DNA of 64,000 bases from an uncultured Roseobacter sp. (GTDB lineage: Bacteria; Pseudomonadota; Alphaproteobacteria; Rhodobacterales; Rhodobacteraceae). The translations under genes and the position numbers were made by a program. Position 1 is the first letter of the stretch; the number at the start of each line of letters is the position of its first letter. A model generated the notes under the pieces. The model had not been told where the DNA came from. It did not search any database and saw nothing but the letters and a program-made list of their open reading frames with translations. The stretch is taken from assembly GCF_947493125.1 (NCBI RefSeq), contig NZ_CANLQB010000010.1, positions 1 to 64,000 on the forward strand, given 5' to 3'. Positions 56,024 through 64,000 of the stretch are shown one piece after another.

Positions 56024-57041
56024 AGACAACCTCCAACGACGGTTTGGGCGCTGCGTTCTTGCCGCGCATATCCGCATCACTTGCAGGCTCCAGCACCACA
56101 TTGCCGCCAGTCTCCGAGGCATCGAAGAGCCCCAGCAACCCATCCTGATCCAAGGGCGATGGCCGCATCGGCGGGGCCTTGGCCACGTTCAGCCCAAGCT
56201 CGGCAAAGAGATCGCCCCACTGGCTCGCCTGGGTCCCGACGATCTGATAATTCGCGGATTTCTTCCGCAGGTCGTCATCCTGTGGAATCGCAGCAAGGAT
56301 CGGAATGTCGACCGCCTCGGCAAAGGCCGCTGCCTCGCCCGTGCCATCATCCTTGTTGATCACGAGCCCGGCGACGCCAACGTTCCCGCCCAGCTTGCGG
56401 AAGTACTCCACCGCGGAGCAGACATTATTCGCCACGTAGAGCGACTGCAGATCGTTCGACGCGACCAGGATCACCTTCTGCGCCATGTCTCGCGCAATCG
56501 GCAGGCCGAACCCGCCACAGACCACATCGCCCAGGAAGTCGAGCAGCACATAGTCGAAGTCCCAATCATGGAACCCAAGCTTTTCCAGAAGCTCGAACCC
56601 ATGGATAATCCCGCGGCCGCCACAGCCACGGCCAACCTCGGGTCCGCCCAGCTCCATGGCAAAGACACCGCCGCGCTTGAAGCAGACATCGCCGATCTTC
56701 ACCTCTTCGCCCGCCAGCTTCTTGCGCGTCGACGTGTCGATGATGGTGGGACAGGCCTTGCCGCCAAAGAGCAGGCTGGTGGTGTCCGACTTGGGATCGC
56801 ACCCAATCAAAAGAACTCGTTTACCTTGTTCGGCCATCATATGGCTCAAGTTGGCCAAGGTGAAACTCTTGCCGATGCCGCCCTTGCCGTAGATCGCGAT
56901 GATCTGGGTCTTCGAGGTCGGTTCGGACTGCGGCACCTCCAGCGTCGGCTCGGCGGCCTCCGCGCGCAGGCGCTTGTCGAAGTCTTTCAGATTGGGGACG
57001 TCACCGGATGCCGGGCCCTTCTCATCAATACCGTCCTTCAT
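56010..57041 (-). CDS. bchX: Chlorophyllide a reductase iron protein subunit X
   Basis: 343 residues, NifH-like. Walker A is [10 protein letters not shown]; the bridging 4Fe-4S cysteines are in VGRGCGGRG and [11 protein letters not shown] ~45-residue N-terminal extension rich in charge precedes the NifH core, as in other BchX. It hydrolyses ATP and donates electrons to BchYZ. Its ATG overlaps the bchC stop (ATGA). Confidence 0.96.
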   Translation of the reverse strand: MKDGIDEKGPASGDVPNLKDFDKRLRAEAAEPTLEVPQSEPTSKTQIIAIYGKGGIGKSFTLANLSHMMAEQGKRVLLIGCDPKSDTTSLLFGGKACPTIIDTSTRKKLAGEEVKIGDVCFKRGGVFAMELGGPEVGRGCGGRGIIHGFELLEKLGFHDWDFDYVLLDFLGDVVCGGFGLPIARDMAQKVILVASNDLQSLYVANNVCSAVEYFRKLGGNVGVAGLVINKDDGTGEAAAFAEAVDIPILAAIPQDDDLRKKSANYQIVGTQASQWGDLFAELGLNVAKAPPMRPSPLDQDGLLGLFDASETGGNVVLEPASDADMRGKNAAPKPSLEVVYDDA

Positions 57042-57979
57042 GCCACGTCCTTCCAGTTGAGGATCATCTTGAGGCAGGCCGGATCGGTGAAAGCCCGCTG
57101 GTAAGCTTGCGGCGCGTCCTTCGCCGAAGCCTCATCGGTGATCAGCCCGCCCAGACTCAGTGTCCCGCTCTCCACCAGCGCACGGGTCGCGGCCAGATCG
57201 TCATGGGTCCATTCCGCCGCCACGCGGAAGCGCGCCTCTTTCATGAAGGCCATCGGGAAATCAATGCGGATCGGCTCCTTGTAGAAGCCCGCGAGAACAA
57301 CCTCACCGCCCTTGCCGATCCGGGAAACCAGATCGTTCAGCACATCCATGCTGCCGGACGCATCATAAACCGACATGTAATCTTTCCGTGGATCGTCCTC
57401 GGGCGCGATCACCTCATAGCCCTCGGCACCGCCGCGCCGCGACGGGTCGATCTCCCAGACCATGGGCGCAGGCGCGCCCGCCGCAATCGTCAGTCGCGCA
57501 AGGAGCCGGCCCAGAACGCCGTGCCCCACGATCAGGTCGGGAACGGATTTGTTGAGCCCGGCCATCGTATGCCGCGCCGTCGCCGCCAAAGCCAGCAGCG
57601 CACCCTGCGCGCCGAGGCCCGCATCGATTCGCGTCACGCGATCAGGGGCCGTCACCAGCCGCGCGGCAGCACCGCCAAAGAGACCGAAGGCACCGTCATA
57701 GCAATTGGCCCCTGGGACAAAGACGTGATCGCCGGGGCGGTATCCGGTCGAGGGCGCGGCTTCGACCACTTCGCCCACGGCCTCATAGCCCGGGACCAGC
57801 GGATAGCCCATGCCAGGGAAAGGCGGCATATCACCGGACCAGAAGAGTTTTTCTGTGCCCGTGGAAATGCCGGAGTGTTGAATATCGACGACCAGATCTT
57901 CGGCCCCCGGTGCGGTGAGCGTCAGAACGTCCACCTCGAGATCACGAGGACCTTTCAGAAGAACGGCGGTGGTGTCCAA
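57038..57979 (-). CDS. bchC: Bacteriochlorophyllide a dehydrogenase
   Basis: 313 residues of the medium-chain dehydrogenase fold. [34 protein letters not shown] is the conserved N-terminal part (given as two stretches: [10 protein letters not shown] and PGYEAVGEV), and [14 protein letters not shown] the nucleotide-binding loop. It oxidises the 3-hydroxyethyl group to 3-acetyl in bacteriochlorophyllide synthesis. First gene of bchCXYZ-puf; two PpsR-type sites lie upstream. Confidence 0.93.
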   Translation of the reverse strand: MDTTAVLLKGPRDLEVDVLTLTAPGAEDLVVDIQHSGISTGTEKLFWSGDMPPFPGMGYPLVPGYEAVGEVVEAAPSTGYRPGDHVFVPGANCYDGAFGLFGGAAARLVTAPDRVTRIDAGLGAQGALLALAATARHTMAGLNKSVPDLIVGHGVLGRLLARLTIAAGAPAPMVWEIDPSRRGGAEGYEVIAPEDDPRKDYMSVYDASGSMDVLNDLVSRIGKGGEVVLAGFYKEPIRIDFPMAFMKEARFRVAAEWTHDDLAATRALVESGTLSLGGLITDEASAKDAPQAYQRAFTDPACLKMILNWKDVA

Positions 57980-58050
57980 AGTCTCTCTCCTCGCTCGCGG
58001 GACCGCTTTGATCTTGCGTCAAAGACTCATCTCGTGGCTCATGTCGTAAT

Positions 58051-58068
58051 GTCAGTTTAAGCTTACAT
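58051..58068. promoter_or_regulatory. PpsR/CrtJ-type site 1 upstream of bchC
   Basis: TGT-N12-ACA (TGTCAGTTT...AGCTTACA) fits the PpsR/CrtJ palindrome. With site 2 it lies 72-115 bases before the bchC ATG. PpsR represses photosynthesis genes under oxygen or light. Confidence 0.7.
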
Positions 58069-58076
58069 GTAATTGT

Positions 58077-58094
58077 GTCAACTAAATTAGACAC
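58077..58094. promoter_or_regulatory. PpsR/CrtJ-type site 2 upstream of bchC
   Basis: TGTCAACTAAATTAGACA is a TGT-N12-ACA site, 8 bases from site 1, a spacing that fits cooperative binding. It touches the crtF 3' end. Confidence 0.7.
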
Positions 58095-58097
58095 ATT

Positions 58098-59231
58098 CTA
58101 TGTGATGGAGGATGGCTTTTGCGCCATGACAACCCGCGTCACATAATTGCGTTGAGGCCGCGGGCTGCGCAGGCCCACAAAACCCGCCTCCCGGCAGAGA
58201 TCGGATATCTCCTCCGCCGAGCGCGCTTTGCCCGTCTGCATCGCAAGCGTATAGAACGCGAAATACACATCCCCCGCCGCATCAGGCGCAGCACCACCCC
58301 CCATGGGTTCGGAGATGATCAACCGCCCGCCCTCCGGCAGCGCCCGGTAGACCGACGCCAATAGAGCGCGCACGGTCTCATCCGAGTGGTCATAGAGCAC
58401 GCGGATGAGGGAGATGGCGTCCGCTCCCTCCGGCAGGGGATCATCCCGGAAGGAGCCCGCATGCACGGTGGCGCGCGACCCCAGTCCCGCATCATCGAAG
58501 CGCGCTTGCGCTTGTGGCACCACCTGCGGCAGATCGAAGAGCATGAGGTTAAGCTCAGGTGCGGTGCGGCCCGCTGCTTCGAGGAAAGCGCCCGTTCCGC
58601 CACCCACATCGAGCAGCCGCTGGACACCCTTTAAGGAAACCAGGCGCAGGGTATCTTCTGCGACCAACCGCTGGCTCTGGGCCATGAGGTCCGAGTAGGT
58701 CTCCGCCACGCCCTGATCAATCTCGCCTCGGGCGCCAAACACATAGGGCCAGAACTCAGAGAGCTGTGTCCGCTCAGGCCCACGCAGCAGGCCAACGGGG
58801 TCGGCAAGATCAGCATAGAACGCCTTGTGATGCCGGATCATCGCTTCGAGCCCCGGCACACCCATGAGCGCGGCACCTTTCCGCGCCAGCCGGTAGCGCC
58901 CTCTGCGGTCCCGCTTGAGCAGCCGCAGCGCCGCAGCCGCCTGCAACAACACCTTCATCCGATCCACCGGAACATCCGTCGCCTGCCCCAGTCGCTCAGC
59001 CGTGAGCGGCCCGGCCCGAAGACGGCGAAAAATATCCAGCTCGACCAAAGCCATCAGCACCTGGCTTTGCACGAATCCCTGCACAAGATCGAAGAGCGCC
59101 GCGCCATCCTTGCGCGCCTGTCCGCGCGTCAGCGGAAAGCGGCTTGCCCAGCTTTGAAACCCGGGCCGTGCAACAAGTCGATTGAGCCAACCGCCGCGCC
59201 AGCGCGGCAGATCGCTCGTCGCGTCAGACAT
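58098..59231 (-). CDS. crtF: Hydroxyneurosporene O-methyltransferase
   Basis: 377 residues. An N-terminal dimerisation/winged-helix part (FVQSQVLMALVELDIF) precedes the SAM-binding loop LLDVGGGTGAFLEA and the catalytic region LIRVLYDHSDE and IISEPMGGG. It methylates the 1-hydroxy group of carotenoids on the way to spheroidene. ATG 59231 overlaps the crtE stop by 8 bases; ATG 59252 is a possible longer start; both have weak sites. Confidence 0.9.
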   Translation of the reverse strand: MSDATSDLPRWRGGWLNRLVARPGFQSWASRFPLTRGQARKDGAALFDLVQGFVQSQVLMALVELDIFRRLRAGPLTAERLGQATDVPVDRMKVLLQAAAALRLLKRDRRGRYRLARKGAALMGVPGLEAMIRHHKAFYADLADPVGLLRGPERTQLSEFWPYVFGARGEIDQGVAETYSDLMAQSQRLVAEDTLRLVSLKGVQRLLDVGGGTGAFLEAAGRTAPELNLMLFDLPQVVPQAQARFDDAGLGSRATVHAGSFRDDPLPEGADAISLIRVLYDHSDETVRALLASVYRALPEGGRLIISEPMGGGAAPDAAGDVYFAFYTLAMQTGKARSAEEISDLCREAGFVGLRSPRPQRNYVTRVVMAQKPSSIT

Positions 59232-60108
59232 TGCTGCGCCGCTGCGCCGCATGGGGCGCCACAGGGGTCAGCCGCTCGGCGTAGGTGCGCACCATCTCGG
59301 CCAGCTGCGCCTCGCCGGGACACGACGGGATCGAGGCAATCGCCCCGCCCAGAATGTCCTTCAGCCGGGAGATCGCCCCCTGCACACCCAAGAGCGATAC
59401 CGCGTTGGGCCGCCCATGCAGGTCGTCCTGACCCACCGGCTTGCCGAGCGTTTCGGCATCATAGAGCGCGTCGCGCAAATCATCCGCCACTTGGAAGGCC
59501 TCACCGATACGCGCACCAAGCTCGAACCAAGGCTCCGCTTCCTGCCCGGCTGAGACCGCGCCCATCTGCGTCGCCGCGATGAAGAGCGCACCTGTCTTGG
59601 CCTGATGATAAGCGGAAAGGTCGATCTCCGCTTCGCTCTCCCAGCCCTGCCCGGCGCAGATCCCGCCCGGCATGCCGGTGCGCTGCGCGAGCGTCATGAT
59701 CAGTTGCGCCACCCGGTCCGGCGCGTCCGCCGACTGGCGCGCGAGGGTCTCGAACGCCAGCACGATAAGGCTGTCACCCGTCAGCACGGCAAGCGGCTCG
59801 GAATAGGCTTTGTGAACAGAGGGCTTGCCCCGGCGGATCGCCGCATCGTCAAAGCAGGGAAGATCATCATGCACGAGGCTCGCGCAATGGATCATCTCCA
59901 GCGCCGAGGCCGCCGCATTCGAGAGCGCGGGCCGATCATCACCACACGCCATGGCCACGGACATCAGTATTGTGGGGCGAATTCGGGCCCCGCCAGGTGC
60001 CGTTGCATAGGCCAGTGCCGACGAGAGCCTGGCAGGGACAGCGCCGCTCCCCTGCCCGACTGCCACTGCCGACGAAATTGCCGCTTCGATGCGCGAGGTC
60101 ATGCCCAT
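59224..60108 (-). CDS. crtE: Geranylgeranyl diphosphate synthase
   Basis: 294 residues. First Asp-rich motif VHDDLPCFDDAAIRRGKPSVH (DDxxxxD form), second motif QVADDLRDA. GGARIRPTIL is the substrate-binding basic stretch. It extends farnesyl diphosphate to GGPP for carotenoids and the bacteriochlorophyll tail. AAAGGAG is 7 bases before ATG 60108. Divergent from crtD with two PpsR-type sites between. Confidence 0.94.
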   Translation of the reverse strand: MGMTSRIEAAISSAVAVGQGSGAVPARLSSALAYATAPGGARIRPTILMSVAMACGDDRPALSNAAASALEMIHCASLVHDDLPCFDDAAIRRGKPSVHKAYSEPLAVLTGDSLIVLAFETLARQSADAPDRVAQLIMTLAQRTGMPGGICAGQGWESEAEIDLSAYHQAKTGALFIAATQMGAVSAGQEAEPWFELGARIGEAFQVADDLRDALYDAETLGKPVGQDDLHGRPNAVSLLGVQGAISRLKDILGGAIASIPSCPGEAQLAEMVRTYAERLTPVAPHAAQRRSNV

Positions 60109-60132
60109 TCGGGACTCCTTTCATCGGCAAAG

Positions 60133-60150
60133 TGTCATTCATTTCAGACA
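60133..60150. promoter_or_regulatory. PpsR/CrtJ-type site 1 between crtE and crtD
   Basis: TGTCATTCATTTCAGACA is TGT-N12-ACA, 25 bases upstream of the crtE ATG. It likely covers the crtE promoter. Confidence 0.7.
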
Positions 60151-60155
60151 CAATG

Positions 60156-60173
60156 TGTAAATCATACTGGACA
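60156..60173. promoter_or_regulatory. PpsR/CrtJ-type site 2 between crtE and crtD
   Basis: TGTAAATCATACTGGACA is TGT-N12-ACA, 5 bases from site 1 and 28 bases before the crtD ATG. The pair can repress both directions. Confidence 0.7.
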
Positions 60174-60201
60174 GTTTACAACTTCGAGTCAACAATCCCT
60201 T

Positions 60202-61749
60202 ATGGTTGTCGCACCACCTTCATTTTCTGCTGCACGCCCCGAGGCCATCGTCATTGGCGCGGGCATTGCCGGGCTTGCCACAGCGCTGCGTCTGGTGACG
60301 GGTGGGTTTGCTGTCACGCTATTGGAGCGGCACGCGCACACCGGCGGCAAGATCCGAACTGTCGCAAGCAGCGCGGGTCCTGTTGACGCAGGCCCAACGG
60401 TGCTGACGCTCCGCCATGTGTTTGACGAGCTTTTCGCCTGCGCCCGCGAACGGCTCGAAGATCACGTGACGCTGATCCAGCAAGATATCCTGGCGCGTCA
60501 CTTCTGGTCGGGCGGCAGCCAGCTCGATCTCTACGCCGACCCCGAAAAAAGCGCGGACGCGATTGCCGCCTTTGCGGGTGCAAAGTCCGCCGACCAGTTT
60601 CGCAGGTTCAATAACCGCACGACCCGGCTGTTTCAGGCCTTCGACGCGCCGATGATGCAGGCTCCTGCCCCAAAGATGGCGCAGCTGGTGCCGCACGTGC
60701 TGCGCCAGCCGGATCTCATTCCCGCGATGGCGCCCCTCTCGACCCTCCGGCAAGCGCTCCGCCGACAGTTCAGCGACCCGCGGCTGGCCCAACTCTTTGG
60801 GCGCTACGCCACCTATGTGGGCGGCGCCCCGCATCTCAGCCCGGCGATCCTGTCGCTGATCTGGCAGGCCGAGGCCGCCGGGGTCTGGGTGGTTCAAGGC
60901 GGCATGCACCGCCTGACCGAGGCGCTCACCAAGCTGGTGCAGAGCCGCGGCGTGCATCTCAAACGCGATGCGCATGTCGATCAGATTGTCGTGAAGGAGC
61001 GGCGCGCTGTCGGCGTCGAGCTTGGCGACGAGTTGCTGTCGGCAGATACCGTCGTCTACGCTGGCGATCCCCGGGCGCTTGCGACCGGCAGCATGGGCGA
61101 GGATCTCAAAATCGTGGCCCCCCAGACGGCCAAGCTTCCGCGCTCGTTCTCCGCCCGTGTGCACAGCTTTGCGGCCACTCCGCAAGGGCCGCCTCTCGCC
61201 CACCACAACGTGTTCTTTGCCGACGACCCGCAGGCCGAATTCGACGACCTCATGGCCGGACGCATCCCACGCGACCCGACCCTCTATCTCTGCGCCGAAG
61301 ACCGTGGCCAGGATCACCCTCCCCCGACGCTGGAGCGCTTTGAGATCATCTCGAATGCCCCGGCGACGTCAACCTTCACCCCTCCAGTGGATTTGGACAG
61401 ATGGCATCATCAGATCATGCAGAGGATGGCGGATATGGGCGTGACTATGTCACCGACACCGACCGCCGCGACGATCACAACACCACAACGCTTCGCCGAG
61501 ATGTTCCCCGAGACGATGGGCGCGCTCTACGGGCAAAGCCCGCACGGGCTGACGGCATCGCTGAAACGCCCAACGGCGCAGACCCCGATCAAGGGGCTGT
61601 GGCTGGCGGGCGGCGGGACACACCCGGGCGCGGGCGTGCCGATGGCGACCCTCTCCGCCAAGCACGCGGCCGAGGCGATCTTGAGCGGCCAAACTTCGAC
61701 ATCCACGTCCGCCCAAACGGCTATGCGTGGTGGTATGTCGACGGCCTGA
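60202..61749 (+). CDS. crtD: Carotenoid 3,4-desaturase (methoxyneurosporene dehydrogenase)
   Basis: 515 residues. N-terminal FAD motif VIGAGIAGLATALRL followed by GGKIRT; AGVWVVQGGMHRLTEAL and LAGGGTHPGAGVPMATLS close the phytoene-desaturase fold. It adds a 3,4-double bond to 1-hydroxycarotenoids. The start at ATG 60202 has a weak site. The last ~50 codons overlap the crtC frame; the tail SGQTSTSTSAQTAMRGG looks like the shadow of crtC coding rather than a needed domain. Confidence 0.92.
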   Translation: MVVAPPSFSAARPEAIVIGAGIAGLATALRLVTGGFAVTLLERHAHTGGKIRTVASSAGPVDAGPTVLTLRHVFDELFACARERLEDHVTLIQQDILARHFWSGGSQLDLYADPEKSADAIAAFAGAKSADQFRRFNNRTTRLFQAFDAPMMQAPAPKMAQLVPHVLRQPDLIPAMAPLSTLRQALRRQFSDPRLAQLFGRYATYVGGAPHLSPAILSLIWQAEAAGVWVVQGGMHRLTEALTKLVQSRGVHLKRDAHVDQIVVKERRAVGVELGDELLSADTVVYAGDPRALATGSMGEDLKIVAPQTAKLPRSFSARVHSFAATPQGPPLAHHNVFFADDPQAEFDDLMAGRIPRDPTLYLCAEDRGQDHPPPTLERFEIISNAPATSTFTPPVDLDRWHHQIMQRMADMGVTMSPTPTAATITTPQRFAEMFPETMGALYGQSPHGLTASLKRPTAQTPIKGLWLAGGGTHPGAGVPMATLSAKHAAEAILSGQTSTSTSAQTAMRGGMSTA

Positions 61750-62618
61750 GCGATTGCGGCAAACGTGCCGTCTCGGTCATCGGGTTCATCGGATCGGTCT
61801 TCTCGCCCTGGTACCGCTGGTCCGGGCGCCGCAACCCGCAGAACCACGTCTGCATCAACGTCGCCACCTACGGGCCGGGCGGAAGGTTCACGATGACCGA
61901 TCGCGGCGCCTCAGCCCTGCGTCAGACGAATTCACGGTTCGAGGTCGGCCCGTCTATGATGCGGTGGGGCGGCGATCAGTTGATCATCGACATCGATGAG
62001 GTATCCGGCCCGCCTCTGATCAGTCGCATCCGCGGCCAGATCCGGGTTGTTCCCTCTGCACTGACCGATGTCGAGCTGGCACTTACCGAAGACGGCGCGC
62101 ATATCTGGCGGCCCTTCGCGCCCTCGGCGCGGATCGAAGTAGACATCGACCGGCCCGGCTGGCAGTGGCAAGGCGAAGGGTATTTCGACGCGAATTTTGG
62201 CACCCGCGCGCTCGAGGAAGATTTCAGCTATTGGACATGGGGCCGGTTTCCGACCGCCTCTGGGGCCACCTGCTTCTATGACGCCATGCGGCTCGATGGC
62301 TCGGAGTTGGCGGCGGGGTTCCGGTTTGACCAGGCAGGCGAGGCCGAGACGATCCCCCTCCCCCCCAAGGCGCGCCTGCGCCGCAGCCTCTGGGCAGTGA
62401 AACGAGAGACGCGGGCTGACAGTGGCTTTATGCCCCGCCAGAAACTGGCGATGCTGGATGCCCCTTTCTACACGCGCGCGGCCGTTGAAACACAGCTGGA
62501 CGGAGAGCGCGTGACTGGCGTGCACGAGGCGCTCGACCTGCGTCGCTTCCGCAGCCCTCTGCTGAAACCCATGCTAGCGGTGAGGGTCCCGCGCCGCGCG
62601 AAATGGAGCTTTGGCTGA
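61599..62618 (+). CDS. crtC: Carotenoid 1,2-hydratase (hydroxyneurosporene synthase), start uncertain
   Basis: CrtC sequence begins at FDIHVRPNGYAWWYVDGLS (from 61695) and continues to YFDANFGTRALEEDF and LDLRRFRSPLLKP, all family motifs; it adds water to the 1,2-double bond. No ATG, GTG or TTG lies in frame between 61602 and 61892, though the conserved domain starts at 61695. The only upstream canonical start is GTG 61599, which adds 32 non-conserved residues inside crtD. An unusual start codon near 61680 or a sequence error are alternatives. Confidence 0.85.
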   Translation: MAGGRRDTPGRGRADGDPLRQARGRGDLERPNFDIHVRPNGYAWWYVDGLSDCGKRAVSVIGFIGSVFSPWYRWSGRRNPQNHVCINVATYGPGGRFTMTDRGASALRQTNSRFEVGPSMMRWGGDQLIIDIDEVSGPPLISRIRGQIRVVPSALTDVELALTEDGAHIWRPFAPSARIEVDIDRPGWQWQGEGYFDANFGTRALEEDFSYWTWGRFPTASGATCFYDAMRLDGSELAAGFRFDQAGEAETIPLPPKARLRRSLWAVKRETRADSGFMPRQKLAMLDAPFYTRAAVETQLDGERVTGVHEALDLRRFRSPLLKPMLAVRVPRRAKWSFG

Positions 62619-62621
62619 CAC

Positions 62622-63104
62622 TCAGGACGGCGCGGGTGGCGGGTTGCGCGCAACGTCGGGATTCAACCGCCAGACCGCTGCATTCAGCGCTGCCGCGATG
62701 GTGACCCAGACCAGGTAAGGCACGAACAGCAGCCCGGCGATCACATCAATCTGCCACATCGCGAGCAGCCCGCTCAGCACCGACAACCACAAGACGGAAA
62801 CCACCGCCATCCCCAGCCGAATGTTCTTCAAACCGAAGAAAACAGGCGTCCACAGCCCGTTGAGTGCGATCTGCAGCGCCCAGAAGGCGAGCGCAACGCC
62901 ATTGCTCTCAAGCATGGCAACCCGTGCACCTGCGATGGCCATGCAGATGTAGAGTACCATCCACGTTACGGGAAAGACCCAATCCGGCGGGGTAAACCAC
63001 GGCTTCTCTAGCGCGCGATACCAAGGGCCCGGCGCGAAGAGCCCACCGGTCACTCCGGCCCCCAGGCAGGCGGCAAAGAAAATGCAGAACAAAAGCCAGA
63101 ACAT
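62622..63104 (-). CDS. tspO: TspO/MBR-family tryptophan-rich sensory protein
   Basis: 160 residues, five spans. GLFAPGPWYRALEKPWFTPPDWVFPVTWMVLY (read here as PWYRALEKPWFTPP and WVFPVTWMVLY), WALQIALNGLWTPVFF and PYLVWVTIAAALNAAVWRLNP are TspO signatures. TspO binds tetrapyrroles and in Rhodobacter down-regulates pigment genes in oxygen. It lies between crtC and crtB, as in Rhodobacter clusters, 4 bases after the crtB stop. Confidence 0.94.
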   Translation of the reverse strand: MFWLLFCIFFAACLGAGVTGGLFAPGPWYRALEKPWFTPPDWVFPVTWMVLYICMAIAGARVAMLESNGVALAFWALQIALNGLWTPVFFGLKNIRLGMAVVSVLWLSVLSGLLAMWQIDVIAGLLFVPYLVWVTIAAALNAAVWRLNPDVARNPPPAPS

Positions 63105-63108
63105 GGCT

Positions 63109-64000
63109 CTAGGTTAAACCCGCAGGGTGCCCGGTCAAGCGCGCGCGCTGCTCCAGCCGCCGCTGCTCAAGCGTTGCCAGAACCGAAATCAGCGTATCGC
63201 TGCGTGAAGACGTGGGTTCACCCCGAGCAGCAGCCCGCACCAGAAAATCCACCTCGTCCAGTGGCTTGGCATAAAGCACAGAGGAGCGCGGCATGACCAT
63301 CGTCGCGGCACTCAGCAGCATAGATTGCCCCAGCCAGCCAAGTTTCTGCAGCTTGCTGGTGCGCGCCCGGGCCGAGATTGAATCGTAACCCATTGCGGTT
63401 AACTGACCGCCGATGCCCGCATAGATGAACCGCGCCGCATAGATGCCAGGACGGCAGCGCCGCGGCAGCGCGCTCACGCCCGCTTCGGAGCGCATGTAGA
63501 GACGGTTCGCCTCCATCACCAGCCGCTTGACCATCATCCGCACCGCCTTGGTCGGCTTGGGGTCTTCCAGGAAGCGATCCACGTCGATTCCCGCTTCGAC
63601 CAGCCACTCCAAAGGCAAGTAGATGCGCTTCTCCAGCGCATCCTCACCTACGTCGCGCGCAATGTTTGTGAGCTGCATGGCCACGCCCAGATCACAGGCC
63701 CGTGCGAGGGCGTCCGCATCGCGCACGCCCATCAGCACGCACATCATCGCCCCCACCGCCGAGGCGACCCGTGCGGAATAATCCTTGACGCCGGAAAGGC
63801 TCTCATAACGCCGGCCCTCCGCATCCCACGCGAGCCCCTCCAGCAACGCATCGGGCAGCGCACGAGGCATCTCGAAATCCTCAACGATTGCGGCGAAGGC
63901 GCGATCTGGTGCGGCATCCTTGGGCCGCCCTGCATAGACCGCATCCAACCGGTCGCGCAACCGCAGCACGGCCTCGACCTTCTCTGCCTTGAGGTCCACC
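63109..64000 (-). CDS. crtB: Phytoene synthase (5' partial)
   Basis: About 297 residues are visible; the start lies beyond the right edge. MQLTNIARDVGEDALEKRIYLP is the second Asp-rich motif and signature 2 of squalene/phytoene synthases (given as MQLTNIARDVGEDA and RIYLP); the first motif near the N-terminus is missing with the edge. It joins two GGPP into phytoene. The GTG at 63999 is internal, not the start. Confidence 0.93.
   Translation of the reverse strand, partial: VDLKAEKVEAVLRLRDRLDAVYAGRPKDAAPDRAFAAIVEDFEMPRALPDALLEGLAWDAEGRRYESLSGVKDYSARVASAVGAMMCVLMGVRDADALARACDLGVAMQLTNIARDVGEDALEKRIYLPLEWLVEAGIDVDRFLEDPKPTKAVRMMVKRLVMEANRLYMRSEAGVSALPRRCRPGIYAARFIYAGIGGQLTAMGYDSISARARTSKLQKLGWLGQSMLLSAATMVMPRSSVLYAKPLDEVDFLVRAAARGEPTSSRSDTLISVLATLEQRRLEQRARLTGHPAGLT

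Overview
The window reads as a GC-rich chromosome segment from an alphaproteobacterium of the Roseobacter group (Rhodobacteraceae) that makes bacteriochlorophyll a. Two things point there. The right end holds a photosynthesis gene cluster with the pufQBALMC-dxs order (pufC present, no pufX) and a spheroidene-type carotenoid set (crtB, tspO, crtC, crtD, crtE, crtF). The middle holds the alphaproteobacterial general stress response module (phyR, nepR, ecfG, histidine kinase). No rRNA, tRNA, IS element, prophage or CRISPR array was seen.

Layout. 1-1716: end of a PqiB-like MCE protein and its PqiC-type lipoprotein. 1713-4361: aminotransferase, metallo-beta-lactamase-fold hydrolase and SDR. 4390-19428 (all minus strand): a long metabolic and uptake block, read from a possible 66-aa ORF through a nitrilase-family amidase, a large Orn/Lys/Arg decarboxylase-like PLP enzyme, an ATP-grasp ligase, a C45 autoproteolytic acyltransferase/hydrolase, two tandem peptide-type binding proteins, a Dpp/Opp ABC transporter and an FAD monooxygenase. 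19768-23602: a membrane-anchored FMN glutamate-synthase-like protein, a GabT-like aminotransferase and a divergent XRE-cupin regulator with a cluster of GTTTAAAAT-type operator half sites.

23743-30011 is a compact general-stress island. A histidine kinase, EcfG and NepR are divergent from PhyR across a perfect palindrome that supplies a GGAAC-type promoter to each side. Four further GGAAC-N17-(C/G)GTT promoters precede dps, a PLDc_N/BrkB pair, a formate/nitrite-transporter-family gene and an unlisted 36-aa single-span membrane protein. Promoters and genes together look like a local EcfG regulon.

30036-46641 is mixed metabolism: a class-V aminotransferase, an M20 deacylase, a LysE exporter, a Doc-type toxin with a small partner (the toxin frame has no canonical start), panC-panB, a third peptide-type binding protein, a 69-aa ORF with a TTG start, an AcuC-like deacetylase, and a plus-strand operon with a second Dpp-type transporter, a GNAT enzyme, an SDR, a cupin, a P1-family peptidase and an alpha/beta hydrolase. 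Short intergenic repeats occur here: two copies of a double hairpin, two copies of a TTCCCCAAATA motif, and five ACCGAC units spaced about one helical turn apart.

46642-64000 is the photosynthesis cluster. On the minus strand crtE-crtF and bchC-bchX-(two small ORFs)-bchY-bchZ-pufQ-pufB-pufA-pufL-pufM-pufC-dxs follow each other, mostly with overlapping ends. On the plus strand crtD-crtC run divergently from crtE. TGT-N12-ACA pairs (PpsR/CrtJ sites) lie between crtE and crtD and before bchC. Stem-loops separate pufQ from pufB and pufA from pufL, and one ends the puf genes. The two unrecognised small ORFs between bchX and bchY, and crtC without a normal start, are the oddities of this part.
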